DNA from: JACQKD01 sp964614265
GTDB lineage: Bacteria; Patescibacteriota; Minisyncoccia; Phycocordibacterales; UBA918
Direction of reading: 5' to 3'
NCBI GenBank assembly: GCA_964614265.1
Contig: CAZTKT010000002.1
Span: 1-38,792, forward strand
DNA length: 38,792 bases
In this document: positions 6,789 through 14,079 of the stretch, one piece after another
Layout: every line of letters starts with the position of its first letter
Numbering within the stretch: position 1 is the stretch's first letter
Made by a program: the position numbers and the translations under genes
The notes under the pieces: generated by a model
What the model saw: only the letters and a program-made list of their open reading frames with translations
Told to the model about the DNA's origin: nothing
Database searches by the model: none

Positions 6789-7409
6789 ATGACTAGCCGC
6801 ACCCTAGCGAAAATTGCGCTCATACTGGCTATTTCCTTGATCGGAAGTATCATTTTTCTTTCTGGTTTTGGGAGGGGCACGTCAATCATGCAATTTAAAG
6901 GACAACCAATTTTGAAAGTAACGTACCCTCGCTTTTCCTATGTCTTTAGACGATATGGACAAACTTTCCCTGATCTTCCCACAGAAGCCTTCATAATTCC
7001 GATAGGAGACGCTTTGACGTTCCCTACCGGTGATTGCCAACTGGTATCTTTTACTGTATCTGACCCTAAAGAGCATGGCGAGTATGTACCTTCGCCAAAG
7101 TATGTACGTTCACCAGAGGAATACGAGGGTGCAGACACTGTAACACGAGCTGTAGTTGATACTGGATATAGCGAGGATCAGACAACTATAAATCATGAAT
7201 ATTCTAGTAAAGAAATTAACGGGAGAGAATTTTTTGTTTTTCGTGATACAAATAGCACTTATCCTGATCACGAGAGGGAACACTTGCTTACGTGGGTAGG
7301 TAAAACTATGATTAAGATAGTCTATGAGACGAAATCAATATATTGTGACGATCTTGCTGACATTCCTCAGATTTTAAACTCGTTACAGGTCATAGGAGGA
7401 CAAAAATAA
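6789..7409 (+). CDS. Membrane-anchored hypothetical protein (cargo of module 2)
   Basis: A 206-residue protein I do not recognise. Residues about 8-27 form one hydrophobic helix (IALILAISLIGSIIFLSGF), so the rest is probably outside the membrane. The body is polar and beta-rich with two Cys (CQLVSF and YCDD), which might pair. It lies between toxin 2 and the intact atpG with gaps of 7 and 9 bases, so it would be cotranscribed with both. It may be part of the inserted module or an unrelated passenger. Base composition is slightly more AT-rich than atpA or atpD. Confidence 0.7.
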   Translation: MTSRTLAKIALILAISLIGSIIFLSGFGRGTSIMQFKGQPILKVTYPRFSYVFRRYGQTFPDLPTEAFIIPIGDALTFPTGDCQLVSFTVSDPKEHGEYVPSPKYVRSPEEYEGADTVTRAVVDTGYSEDQTTINHEYSSKEINGREFFVFRDTNSTYPDHEREHLLTWVGKTMIKIVYETKSIYCDDLADIPQILNSLQVIGGQK

Positions 7410-7418
7410 CCAATAGAT

Positions 7419-8360
7419 ATGGCCTCAATCAAATCAATCAGACAGAGAATAAAGGGTGCGCAGAATACCGCAAAGATCACCAAGGCGATGGAGGTGGTGT
7501 CGGCGACAAAGATGCGTAGGTCGCAACAGTTTGCACTGCGCGCGCGACCGTATGCGGTCGTGGCGCTCGAGATGCTTCATAATATTCTCACCCGCACCGC
7601 CCACGGTGAAGAGGTACCGGTGCATCCGCTTTTTGCAGATCGTACTATTTCTTCTCGGGCATTAGTGGTAGTGAGTGCAGACAAGGGTCTCGCTGGTGCC
7701 ATCAACACAAACATTCTAAAAAAAGCTGATGCGTGGATCGCTGGCCATGGTGATCTGCCGTTTACCCTCATTACGGTGGGGAAGAAGGCGAAAGAGTATT
7801 TTGAACGGCGAGGGGTGCCGATTAGGCATGCATTCTTTGGGTTTGGGGATTATAGTATGCAAGCACAGACGCGTCCAGTTGCGGAGGTTTTGATCAATGG
7901 GTTTCTTGAGGGGTCGTGGGATTCGGTTGAAGTGATCTATACCAATTTTCGCACCTCACTACTTCAGGAGAGTGTACTGCGGTCCCTTCTGCCGGCTCGA
8001 GAGACTGGACTTATTGAAGCAGTACGGGGTATCATGCCAGAGGCCGGTCGATTTGCCGCTTCGCCTATGGTCGCGACATCGGTGAATCCCTATCGATACG
8101 AATATCTGATAGAGCCATCCCCAGAAGAGGTACTGTCGGTATTGGTGCCACAATTGGTTACCTTGCAGGTGCATCACATGATCCTCGAGTCAAATGCCTC
8201 AGAGCACTCCGCACGGATGGTCGCGATGAAGAGTGCGTCCGACAACGCACAGGAGCTGATCACCGATTTTACGCGCCTGTATAATCAGGTGCGTCAGGCC
8301 GGCATCACTCGCGAAATCGCCGAGATTAGCGCTGGCGCAGAGGCGTTACAGGAAGTATAA
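7419..8360 (+). CDS. atpG: ATP synthase F1 subunit gamma (intact copy)
   Basis: Central rotor shaft of F1. The 313 residues are somewhat above the usual 285-295. The N-terminal helix MASIKSIRQRIKGAQNTAKITKAMEVVSATKMRRSQ and the C-terminal helix MKSASDNAQELITDFTRLYNQVRQAGITREIAEISAGAEAL are the conserved coiled-coil pair that turns inside the alpha-beta ring. The gene is complete. Its first ~60 bases are the third copy of the repeated 5' segment and probably arrived with the module 2 insertion. No good Shine-Dalgarno site sits at normal distance; GGAGG lies 18 bases upstream, inside the preceding gene. Confidence 0.96.
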   Translation: MASIKSIRQRIKGAQNTAKITKAMEVVSATKMRRSQQFALRARPYAVVALEMLHNILTRTAHGEEVPVHPLFADRTISSRALVVVSADKGLAGAINTNILKKADAWIAGHGDLPFTLITVGKKAKEYFERRGVPIRHAFFGFGDYSMQAQTRPVAEVLINGFLEGSWDSVEVIYTNFRTSLLQESVLRSLLPARETGLIEAVRGIMPEAGRFAASPMVATSVNPYRYEYLIEPSPEEVLSVLVPQLVTLQVHHMILESNASEHSARMVAMKSASDNAQELITDFTRLYNQVRQAGITREIAEISAGAEALQEV

Positions 8361-8403
8361 TCACACCCGTGATAGTAAACAGTGTGGAGCATTAAATACA
8401 TAA

Positions 8404-8409
8404 TATAAA
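8404..8409 (+). promoter_or_regulatory. -10 box before the 115-residue ORF
   Basis: TATAAA ends seven bases before the ATG at 8417, predicting a leaderless transcript inside the atp operon that could also serve atpD. Confidence 0.4.
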
Positions 8410-8416
8410 ATCATCT

Positions 8417-8764
8417 ATGGGTATCGAACAGAGTAGTTCCAACAGAAGTGAGGGTCGCTTGTCAAGCCAACAGGAGATTGCAACTAAAATGTCCAATTTA
8501 AGACAGTCAGCACTGTTTGATGAAAAAAAACCAGATCATGTTCTTATTGAGGTAAATGCTGTTTGCACAGAGATGGTGCAATACCTTGAGACCGGCAATC
8601 TTGAAAGAGTTATCAATTTTTTTGATAAAAATAATCCAGGACATGAAGTCGAGGCGCAGTTCAATGGGGTGGGGGGAAGACCTGCATTCGTAAAGATCTT
8701 AACAGAGATAGGGGTTTCTGTTCCTAATTTTTCAAATATTCCTGATGTTTCAAAGGTGGCATAA
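8417..8764 (+). CDS. Hypothetical protein between atpG and atpD
   Basis: A 115-residue soluble protein that I cannot assign. It is mostly helical by composition, with a Ser/Gln-rich N-terminus (MGIEQSSSNRSEGRLSSQQE) and no membrane segment. The middle reads LIEVNAVCTEMVQYLETGNLERVINFFDKNN. ATP synthase operons do not normally hold a gene here. It lies 56 bases after atpG and 13 before atpD on the same strand, so it is cotranscribed. It resembles the 144-residue ORF before atpC in being small, polar and preceded by a -10 box seven bases upstream. Confidence 0.7.
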   Translation: MGIEQSSSNRSEGRLSSQQEIATKMSNLRQSALFDEKKPDHVLIEVNAVCTEMVQYLETGNLERVINFFDKNNPGHEVEAQFNGVGGRPAFVKILTEIGVSVPNFSNIPDVSKVA

Positions 8765-8777
8765 TCGATAGTCATTC

Positions 8778-10148
8778 ATGACACACGGCACAGTTACACA
8801 AATTATCGGACCAGTGGTGGACGTCACATTTCCGGAGGATGCTCTTCCAGGCATCTATAACGCACTCACAATTTCGCGTGATGATGGTACGAATATCACG
8901 CTTGAAGTTGCGCGACATTTGGGAGGAAACAGGGTGCGCACAATCGCACTCTCTTCCACTGATGGCTTGGCGCGCGGTACAACGGTAACTGACAGTGGTG
9001 CTGGTATTTCGGTACCTGTGGGTCCGGAGGTACTCGGGAGGCTCTTTAGTGTGCTTGGTGAACCACTGGACGCGGTTGCGGGTGAGCAAGCGTTTACACG
9101 ACGCTGGCCGATTCACCGTCCTGCGCCGCCGCTGTACAAGCAGGCGACGAAGACAGAAATATTTACGACTGGTATCAAAGTCATCGACCTTCTGGCGCCA
9201 TTCATTCGAGGCGGTAAGGTAGGACTCTTTGGGGGAGCGGGGGTAGGGAAGACGGTTCTCTTAACTGAGCTTATTCGTAACGTGGCGGAAGTATCCGGTG
9301 GCGCGTCGGTGTTTGCCGGAGTGGGTGAGCGTACGCGCGAAGGAAATGATCTGTACAACGAGATGAAAGCATCGGGTGTGTTGAATAAGACCGCGCTTGT
9401 TTTTGGACAGATGAATGAGGTGCCGGGCGCACGTCTGCGTACGCCCCTCACGGCACTCACCATGGCGGAATATTTCCGTGATGAAGAAGGGAAGGACGTC
9501 CTCCTGTTTATTGACAATATCTTCCGGTTCTCGCAAGCGGGTGCAGAAGTATCGGCCTTGCTCGGGCGTATGCCGAGTGCGGTGGGGTATCAGCCAACAC
9601 TCGCCAGCGAAATGGGTGAGTTGCAGGAGCGTATTACTTCGACGACGGAGGGTTCTATTACGTCGGTGCAGGCGATCTATGTGCCTGCGGATGATATTAC
9701 GGATCCAGCGCCCGCGACCACCTTCAGTCACCTCGATTCCACCATCGTGCTGTCGCGGGCGCTGACCGAACTCGGTATCTACCCAGCAGTGGACCCACTT
9801 GCCTCAACCTCTTCGGCACTCTCACCGCGTGTTGTCGGTGAGGAACACTACAACACCGCTCGCGATGTCCAGCGCACGCTCCAGCGCTATGCAGAGCTCC
9901 AAGACATCATCAACATCCTTGGTATGGAAGAACTCTCCGAAGAGGACAAACAGACGGTCGCCCGCGCACGCAAGATCCAGCGCTTCTTCTCACAGCCATT
10001 CTTTGTTGCCGAGATGTTTACGGGACGTGCGGGCAAATTTGTGCCACTAGAAGAAACTGTCCGCGGTTTTCGTGAAATTCTTGACGGCAAACACGATGAT
10101 AAGCCAGAAGATGCCTTCTATATGAAAGGTGGCATCGAGGAGGTGTAA
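8778..10148 (+). CDS. atpD: ATP synthase F1 subunit beta
   Basis: Catalytic subunit of F1; 456 residues. The P-loop is GGAGVGKT at 152-159, followed by GERTREGNDLYNEM, which carries the catalytic Glu region. The Walker B strand is DVLLFIDNIFRF. The sequence MEELSEEDK corresponds to the DELSEED lever that contacts gamma. The C-terminus is normal (FVPLEETVRGFREILDGKHDD). It follows the 115-residue ORF by 13 bases. All catalytic motifs are intact, so the enzyme should work despite the rearranged operon. Confidence 0.97.
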   Translation: MTHGTVTQIIGPVVDVTFPEDALPGIYNALTISRDDGTNITLEVARHLGGNRVRTIALSSTDGLARGTTVTDSGAGISVPVGPEVLGRLFSVLGEPLDAVAGEQAFTRRWPIHRPAPPLYKQATKTEIFTTGIKVIDLLAPFIRGGKVGLFGGAGVGKTVLLTELIRNVAEVSGGASVFAGVGERTREGNDLYNEMKASGVLNKTALVFGQMNEVPGARLRTPLTALTMAEYFRDEEGKDVLLFIDNIFRFSQAGAEVSALLGRMPSAVGYQPTLASEMGELQERITSTTEGSITSVQAIYVPADDITDPAPATTFSHLDSTIVLSRALTELGIYPAVDPLASTSSALSPRVVGEEHYNTARDVQRTLQRYAELQDIINILGMEELSEEDKQTVARARKIQRFFSQPFFVAEMFTGRAGKFVPLEETVRGFREILDGKHDDKPEDAFYMKGGIEEV

Positions 10149-10185
10149 CGTAAGAAGCAGTAGTAGACGTTTTAAACCAGGCGTG

Positions 10186-10466
10186 TATGTTACCAGAAAA
10201 AAAATCAAAAGTATTTTTTTTCGAAAATTCTTGTGGGGGTAATTGGTTGTGGAATCGGTTATTATGCCGGGCGTTTTTTGGGTGTGGGGTGGTTGGGATA
10301 CCTATTCATTTTTGCTGTGGGGACAGCGGTTCTTGCTTGGGTGATCAAATTGATCTTTAAACTGGATGCGTTCCTAGAGCATATTATCGCCAGCATTATC
10401 TGGGGATTTCTTTTAGGGCTGTTTTTTAATAAAAAAATACTTCCACTCTTACCCTGGACAATATAG
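10186..10466 (+). pseudogene. Small membrane protein with a one-base homopolymer frameshift
   Basis: A start at 10186 reads MLPEKKSKVFFF and then leaves frame. The continuing frame, usable from GTG 10233, encodes GVIGCGIGYYAGRFLGVGWLGYLFIF and two to three membrane helices (77 residues). Removing one base from either the A8 run (10197-10204) or the T8 run (10214-10221) joins both parts into one protein of about 92 residues. So this is a sequencing error in a homopolymer, a true frameshift, or a slippage site. Position and size (a small membrane protein inside an atp operon) recall AtpI or AtpZ, but I see no sequence match strong enough to say so. Confidence 0.6.
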
Positions 10467-10603
10467 ATGTTCTGCAACAAGCTATCCGTTAAGCAACGGA
10501 AACAAAGGCCCTATTTTTGCTAAATTTCAGGTTTATGAGATACGGAATGACGTATTGACATTGGTGTATAGTGGGAGTACAAAAGTATTACTTCGGAGAG
10601 GCA

Positions 10604-10609
10604 TATAAT
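10604..10609 (+). promoter_or_regulatory. -10 box TATAAT before the 144-residue ORF
   Basis: A perfect TATAAT ends seven bases before the ATG at 10617. No clear -35 lies at 17 bases; a TTGACA at 10555-10560 is too far upstream. It predicts an internal leaderless start in the atp operon that could also drive atpC. Confidence 0.45.
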
Positions 10610-10616
10610 AATATCT

Positions 10617-11051
10617 ATGAATGAAAATATACCATTTGGATCTATTGGTCATAACAAAGAGGGTTCTTCATCTCCGCAAGAAACATATATACAAGATCTG
10701 AAATTAGGAGGAGTGGCAGGGCAACTCGAGGAAATTTTTCAGAGCGGTCAGGAATCTGAAGCGCTCAAGAAGTTTCCAGATTTGGCTTTTGACGTAGATA
10801 AGCTCATGGAAATTATAAAAAATGCGGACGGAACACCACTGCTTCTCTCAGAACTGATCAAAGCACTGCGTATCTGGGCGAAGGAAGAACGTCTCAGCGG
10901 ACAGGCTGATGCTGAACGTGGGGGACGTCAGTATGAGGAGGAATACAGGATTCATTGGGATGCAACAATAGCGGCAGCGAAAAAAGATGGTTATAAAGTG
11001 GTTGCCCCTGCACACACTGATTCCGGTCTCTCGTTTCGCTTGAGGGATTAA
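10617..11051 (+). CDS. Hypothetical protein before atpC
   Basis: A 144-residue soluble, charged protein of unknown function. The N-terminus is Ser/Gly-rich and probably disordered. A helical centre follows (LAFDVDKLMEIIKNADGTPLLLSELIKALRIWAKEERLSG), then a basic C-terminal stretch. There is no membrane segment and no motif I can name. It lies between the frameshifted membrane protein and atpC, 18 bases before the latter's start, and is therefore tied to ATP synthase expression. The paralogue-like placement of the 115-residue ORF before atpD suggests lineage-specific operon accessories. Confidence 0.7.
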   Translation: MNENIPFGSIGHNKEGSSSPQETYIQDLKLGGVAGQLEEIFQSGQESEALKKFPDLAFDVDKLMEIIKNADGTPLLLSELIKALRIWAKEERLSGQADAERGGRQYEEEYRIHWDATIAAAKKDGYKVVAPAHTDSGLSFRLRD

Positions 11052-11069
11052 TTGTATTATGCTACATCT

Positions 11070-11318
11070 ATGAAAATCGCTGTCTATTCAATTGCTGAGA
11101 GCCTTTTTGAGGGAGAAGCCGATGCACTGGTTGCACAAACATCCGCTGGCCAAATCACCGTCCTTAACGAACATGTGCCACTGATCACGACCATTAGGGG
11201 TCCGTTTCTCTCCATCATGCGCAACGGCGCAGAGCCTGTGCGCGTCGCTCTTTCTAATGGTGTCCTCGAAGTACGCCCCCAGAGCGAGGTTGTGGCGTTG
11301 GTGGAGGGTGTTTCGTAA
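11070..11318 (+). CDS. atpC: ATP synthase F1 subunit epsilon, N-terminal domain only
   Basis: The 82 residues cover only the beta-sandwich domain that binds gamma and the c-ring: MKIAVYSIAESLFEGEADALVAQTSAGQITVLNEHVPLITTI and on to EVVALVEGVS. The C-terminal helical hairpin, which in longer epsilon subunits (about 130-140 residues) inhibits ATP hydrolysis, is absent. The ATG at 11070 is chosen over an upstream TTG at 11052 because family similarity begins there and a TATTAT box at 11055-11060 would remove the longer start from a leaderless transcript. It is the last atp gene. Confidence 0.92.
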   Translation: MKIAVYSIAESLFEGEADALVAQTSAGQITVLNEHVPLITTIRGPFLSIMRNGAEPVRVALSNGVLEVRPQSEVVALVEGVS

Positions 11319-11406
11319 CCGTTTGTTTGCATAAAAACGTTGTGCCGTGGTAGTATCACTCGGGTCTTGTAACAGGCTGTCAATGATGGTCCAGGGAGAA
11401 AACAAT

Positions 11407-12162
11407 ATGAATCTAGAACAAATACGCACATTTGTTGAGGAATGTGGTTATCCGATAACAGAAGGGGACACCCGTTCTTGTTGTGTGGATGGCCGTGTGA
11501 CCGAGAGCGATGCGAAGACTCCTGCCGCTCGACCCGGTGGTAACGCGGGGGACTCGATGACAGCGATTGGGGCTTTGCGTAGACTTGAAGTGGCAGACAT
11601 CCACAGTTTGTACAGAAAGGTGTTTGACACTAGTGTTCGTGTCGGTGGTGGACCAAAGCAGGTTTGGTTCCATACAGACACGCATGCGCCGAACGCAGGA
11701 GAGCCGGAAGAGATCATTGCTCGGGGCTGTGGTCATCTGAGGCATGCAGGGAATGATCCAGAGGCATATGGTCTCGTACATGAAGACATGACGGCAATCT
11801 TTGCATATTTGGTCTCGCTCCGGGAGCAAGGTGCGACAGAAGTGGTCTTACAGGGAGATCACGCGGAAAGTGCCGTGTTGGTAGTCGACTCCGACACCAT
11901 CGGGGTTCGTCATGGGGACGACACAGGTCAACAGGCTTTCGTCTATCATGCACGCCTTGATGAGATATTTCTCACGTCACTCGCCGTCGCGCTCGCAGAG
12001 ATTCCTGAAATCCAATACCTGGGAGTAGAAACGGTTTTGCATGCTCTGATTCAGGTGTCAAAACAGCAACGAGACGAGACATTGTCTCGTCTCGCAAAGG
12101 GCTCCCCAATCTACTCTGTGGCTAATGACGGAGTGGTCACTCATATCGGTGATGTGCCATAG
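11407..12162 (+). CDS. Unassigned protein with CxDxR and GCGH motifs
   Basis: A 251-residue soluble protein. It carries CVDGR (Cys26, Asp28, Arg30), then ARPGGNAGDS (41-50), FHTDTH (89-93), GCGH (107-110) and GDHAES (150-155). The Cys-x-Asp-x-Arg plus a following Asn-Ala-Gly and a later Cys/His cluster recall the zinc site of beta-carbonic anhydrases, but the second ligand pair is CxH instead of HxxC and overall similarity is weak. A metal-binding enzyme is a reasonable guess, not a call. AGGGAG at 11393-11398, eight bases before the ATG, fixes the start. A terminator follows at 12194. Confidence 0.75.
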   Translation: MNLEQIRTFVEECGYPITEGDTRSCCVDGRVTESDAKTPAARPGGNAGDSMTAIGALRRLEVADIHSLYRKVFDTSVRVGGGPKQVWFHTDTHAPNAGEPEEIIARGCGHLRHAGNDPEAYGLVHEDMTAIFAYLVSLREQGATEVVLQGDHAESAVLVVDSDTIGVRHGDDTGQQAFVYHARLDEIFLTSLAVALAEIPEIQYLGVETVLHALIQVSKQQRDETLSRLAKGSPIYSVANDGVVTHIGDVP

Positions 12163-12193
12163 GCGATCTCCTCGATTATGATACTGTCCTATC

Positions 12194-12228
12194 GCCTCCG
12201 CTTTGTATATGCGGGGGCTTTATTTTAT
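12194..12228 (+). terminator. Rho-independent terminator after the CxDxR protein
   Basis: GCCTCCGC and GCGGGGGC pair over 8 bp (one G-T) around a nine-base loop, followed by TTTATTTTAT. Confidence 0.75.
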
Positions 12229-12247
12229 CCAAGGAGTGATCTCAATT

Positions 12248-12284
12248 AAAAAATCGGGCACTCCCCAACAGTGGAGTGCCCGAT
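12248..12284 (-). terminator. Rho-independent terminator of the 86-residue gene
   Basis: A perfect 12-bp stem (12253-12264 with 12273-12284) and an eight-base loop. On the minus strand it is followed by six T residues (12253-12248). It lies 15 bases past the stop of the minus-strand ORF at 12300, which supports that ORF as a real gene. Confidence 0.8.
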
Positions 12285-12299
12285 GACGACCCGTGCACT

Positions 12300-12560
12300 C
12301 TAATGGAGAGTTGGGTTTGTTCCAAGTTTTTCTATATCCCTTGCGAGAAAACGAAATCCAGCAACGTAGCGCCAACCCGGGCACTGGTCGCAGGGTTGGT
12401 TGTCGTGGATGTGAACTTCAGTCACAGTCCACACATATACGGTGGCAATAATGTCTGCGCCCACCGGCGAATCAAGGGAAACCCACAGCTGATCGCTTGA
12501 TACCAAGATGCGTCTATGTTTTGTACAGATGAAGATATGTGCGTGCCATTCCTGTTCCAT
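12300..12560 (-). CDS. Small hypothetical protein with a CxxC motif
   Basis: An 86-residue protein (MEQEWHAHIFICTKHRRILVSS and on) that I do not recognise. It has Cys-x-x-Cys in QPCDQCPGW, one further Cys and several His, so metal or redox chemistry is possible. Its reality is supported by a purine-rich GGGAGAGG close before the ATG and by a strong terminator just after the stop. It is a single-gene unit on the minus strand, separated from trxB by 114 bases with no clear feature. Codon pattern alone would not prove it. Confidence 0.6.
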   Translation of the reverse strand: MEQEWHAHIFICTKHRRILVSSDQLWVSLDSPVGADIIATVYVWTVTEVHIHDNQPCDQCPGWRYVAGFRFLARDIEKLGTNPTLH

Positions 12561-12674
12561 GCGCCTCTCCCTTTCTGCAGAGAATATCTCGGTGTGAAAA
12601 ATGGGACGCTACTATGAACTGTCTCTATAGATCGTACAGGTATATCAGGGAATAGGGAAGCGAGAGGGGCACTG

Positions 12675-13601
12675 TTACTTCGTATGGAGCGTCACATAGA
12701 TATCTTCAATTGCTTTGACAGCATCACCGGCGGAGATGTTGTTTTGGTGGTATTTAATATTGGTACAATCACCGGCGGCCCAAATGCCCGGGACAGAGGT
12801 TTGCTGTGTCCACGGATCAATCTCGATGCGTTTATACGCATCAGTCTTGACGAGCTCGTGTACGAAGTCAGTGTTTGGCACCAGACCAATTTCAACAAAG
12901 ATACCAGTCACCGCAAGCACTTTTTCTTCAGAGGTCGTGGTGTCTTTGTATCGAATGCCGGAAACAAATGTATCGCCAATAACCTCGATTGGTTCTGCAT
13001 TCAGGATGCTGTGCATATGTGGATGTGCAAGTACCTTCTCCACGGTTATTGGATCAGCTTTTGAGAAGCTACTGCTATGGTGGAGGAGTGTCACGCTTTT
13101 TGTATACGCCAGAAGCTGCGCGGCGGTCTCAAAGCCCGCATTACCCCCACCGATCACCACAACATCTTGATCAGAAAAGAGCGGACCATCGCATGACGCG
13201 CAGTAGGTGAGTCCTTTTTGATCAAACGTGTCTGCGCCTTTGACGGTGAGCTTTCTGCGTGTGGATCCGGAAGTGATGAGTATCGTCTTGGTACTGCGTA
13301 TTTCGCCATTCTCGAGGGTGACAGAAAATCCCTCGTCGGATTTTTCAATATGTGAGACGAGCGTATTTTTGGTGATGGTAAGGACGTCGCCCGCGTATGC
13401 CTCGAGGTGTGTTTTGAGTGCGGTGGCAAAATCTTCTCCATGTATAGAAACGGTGCCGACCCAATTTTGTATGTCACTTGAGACAACGCTTTGTCCACCC
13501 CATTCTTTTGTGATGAGTTCGGTCTTAAGACGCTTCCGTGCGGCATAGATACCTGCGGCAACTCCGCCTGGGCCACCGCCGATGATGATGAGGTCTAACA
13601 T
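12675..13601 (-). CDS. trxB: Thioredoxin reductase
   Basis: FAD/NADPH enzyme that reduces thioredoxin; 308 residues, the usual size for the low-molecular-weight bacterial form. The FAD dinucleotide motif is GGGPGGVAAGIYAAR (8-22). The redox site is CASC (Cys134, Cys137). The NADPH motif is GGGNAGFETAAQ (151-162). The C-terminal FAD motif is GIWAAGDCTN. The segment IGLVPNT is as in flavin-dependent thioredoxin reductases of reduced genomes. No thioredoxin gene is in the window. Upstream on the same strand lies a HicB-like gene 79 bases away. It might use a ferredoxin or NADPH donor; sequence favours NADPH. Confidence 0.94.
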   Translation of the reverse strand: MLDLIIIGGGPGGVAAGIYAARKRLKTELITKEWGGQSVVSSDIQNWVGTVSIHGEDFATALKTHLEAYAGDVLTITKNTLVSHIEKSDEGFSVTLENGEIRSTKTILITSGSTRRKLTVKGADTFDQKGLTYCASCDGPLFSDQDVVVIGGGNAGFETAAQLLAYTKSVTLLHHSSSFSKADPITVEKVLAHPHMHSILNAEPIEVIGDTFVSGIRYKDTTTSEEKVLAVTGIFVEIGLVPNTDFVHELVKTDAYKRIEIDPWTQQTSVPGIWAAGDCTNIKYHQNNISAGDAVKAIEDIYVTLHTK

Positions 13602-13680
13602 ACTAATTCAAAAAATAATAATCAGTTTCGTCTTTTCCGAAACACAATTCAAAGTCTTTTACAATTCCATGCAAAGTTCC

Positions 13681-13899
13681 TTATGCCAAAGCAGGCAAGG
13701 CAAAGTTGACCATGATAGGAACATTGCGCGCTTCAGTTTTTTCTTCGCCAAAATGACACTCAACCGCCTCTGTAATGTTTGCAACTGTCTCGTCAAGTGT
13801 GTCTCCTTCCGTGTGTATGGAATAGCCCACCGTTTCCGCAGTGTATCCACCTTCTGGATCAGTCTGTATCGTACATTGTAACACCCGTGCCATTTTCAT
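13681..13899 (-). CDS. HicB-like antitoxin family protein, solitary
   Basis: A 72-residue protein, ARVLQCTIQTDPEGGYTAETVGYSIHTEGDTLDETVANITEAVECHFGEE, with the strand-strand-helix pattern of the HicB/UPF0150 fold: a partly degenerate RNase-H-like domain with GGY and the Gly-x-Thr-Leu-x-Glu-x-x-x-Asn-Ile motif. HicB normally neutralises the HicA mRNA interferase. No intact hicA is next to it, and there is no DNA-binding extension. A TATAGT box (minus strand, 13918-13913) lies 13 bases before the start. It could be an orphan antitoxin or a stand-alone small regulator. Confidence 0.8.
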   Translation of the reverse strand: MKMARVLQCTIQTDPEGGYTAETVGYSIHTEGDTLDETVANITEAVECHFGEEKTEARNVPIMVNFALPALA

Positions 13900-14079
13900 G
13901 ATCGCTTCTTATACTATATCATGCGCAACTCATACTCATAGAAGAAGGGTGCGTGAGTGCATGTCCGGGTATTTACTGTTTCACAGAAGGTAGCAAGCTT
14001 ACTATGAATTTTTTCTGTCTCTCGATCTGATCTAAGTGAGCAAATGTGCTACGCGCTCCACAATTTATAAAGAGCGCTA

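Larger units (their letters stand above)
5547..7484 (+). repeat. Three direct copies of the atpG 5' end
   Basis: The first ~60 coding bases of atpG occur at 5547-5612, 6212-6270 and 7419-7484. Each copy begins exactly at an ATG and reads M-(A/T)-SIKSIRQRIKGAQNTAK. The sequence upstream of the ATG is not shared. Copy 1 differs from copy 3 at three bases, all synonymous. Copy 2 differs from copy 3 at five positions, all synonymous except Ala2 to Thr. Homology stops within codons 20-23 in copies 1 and 2, where toxin-antitoxin modules begin. Only copy 3 continues into a full atpG. Confidence 0.95.
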
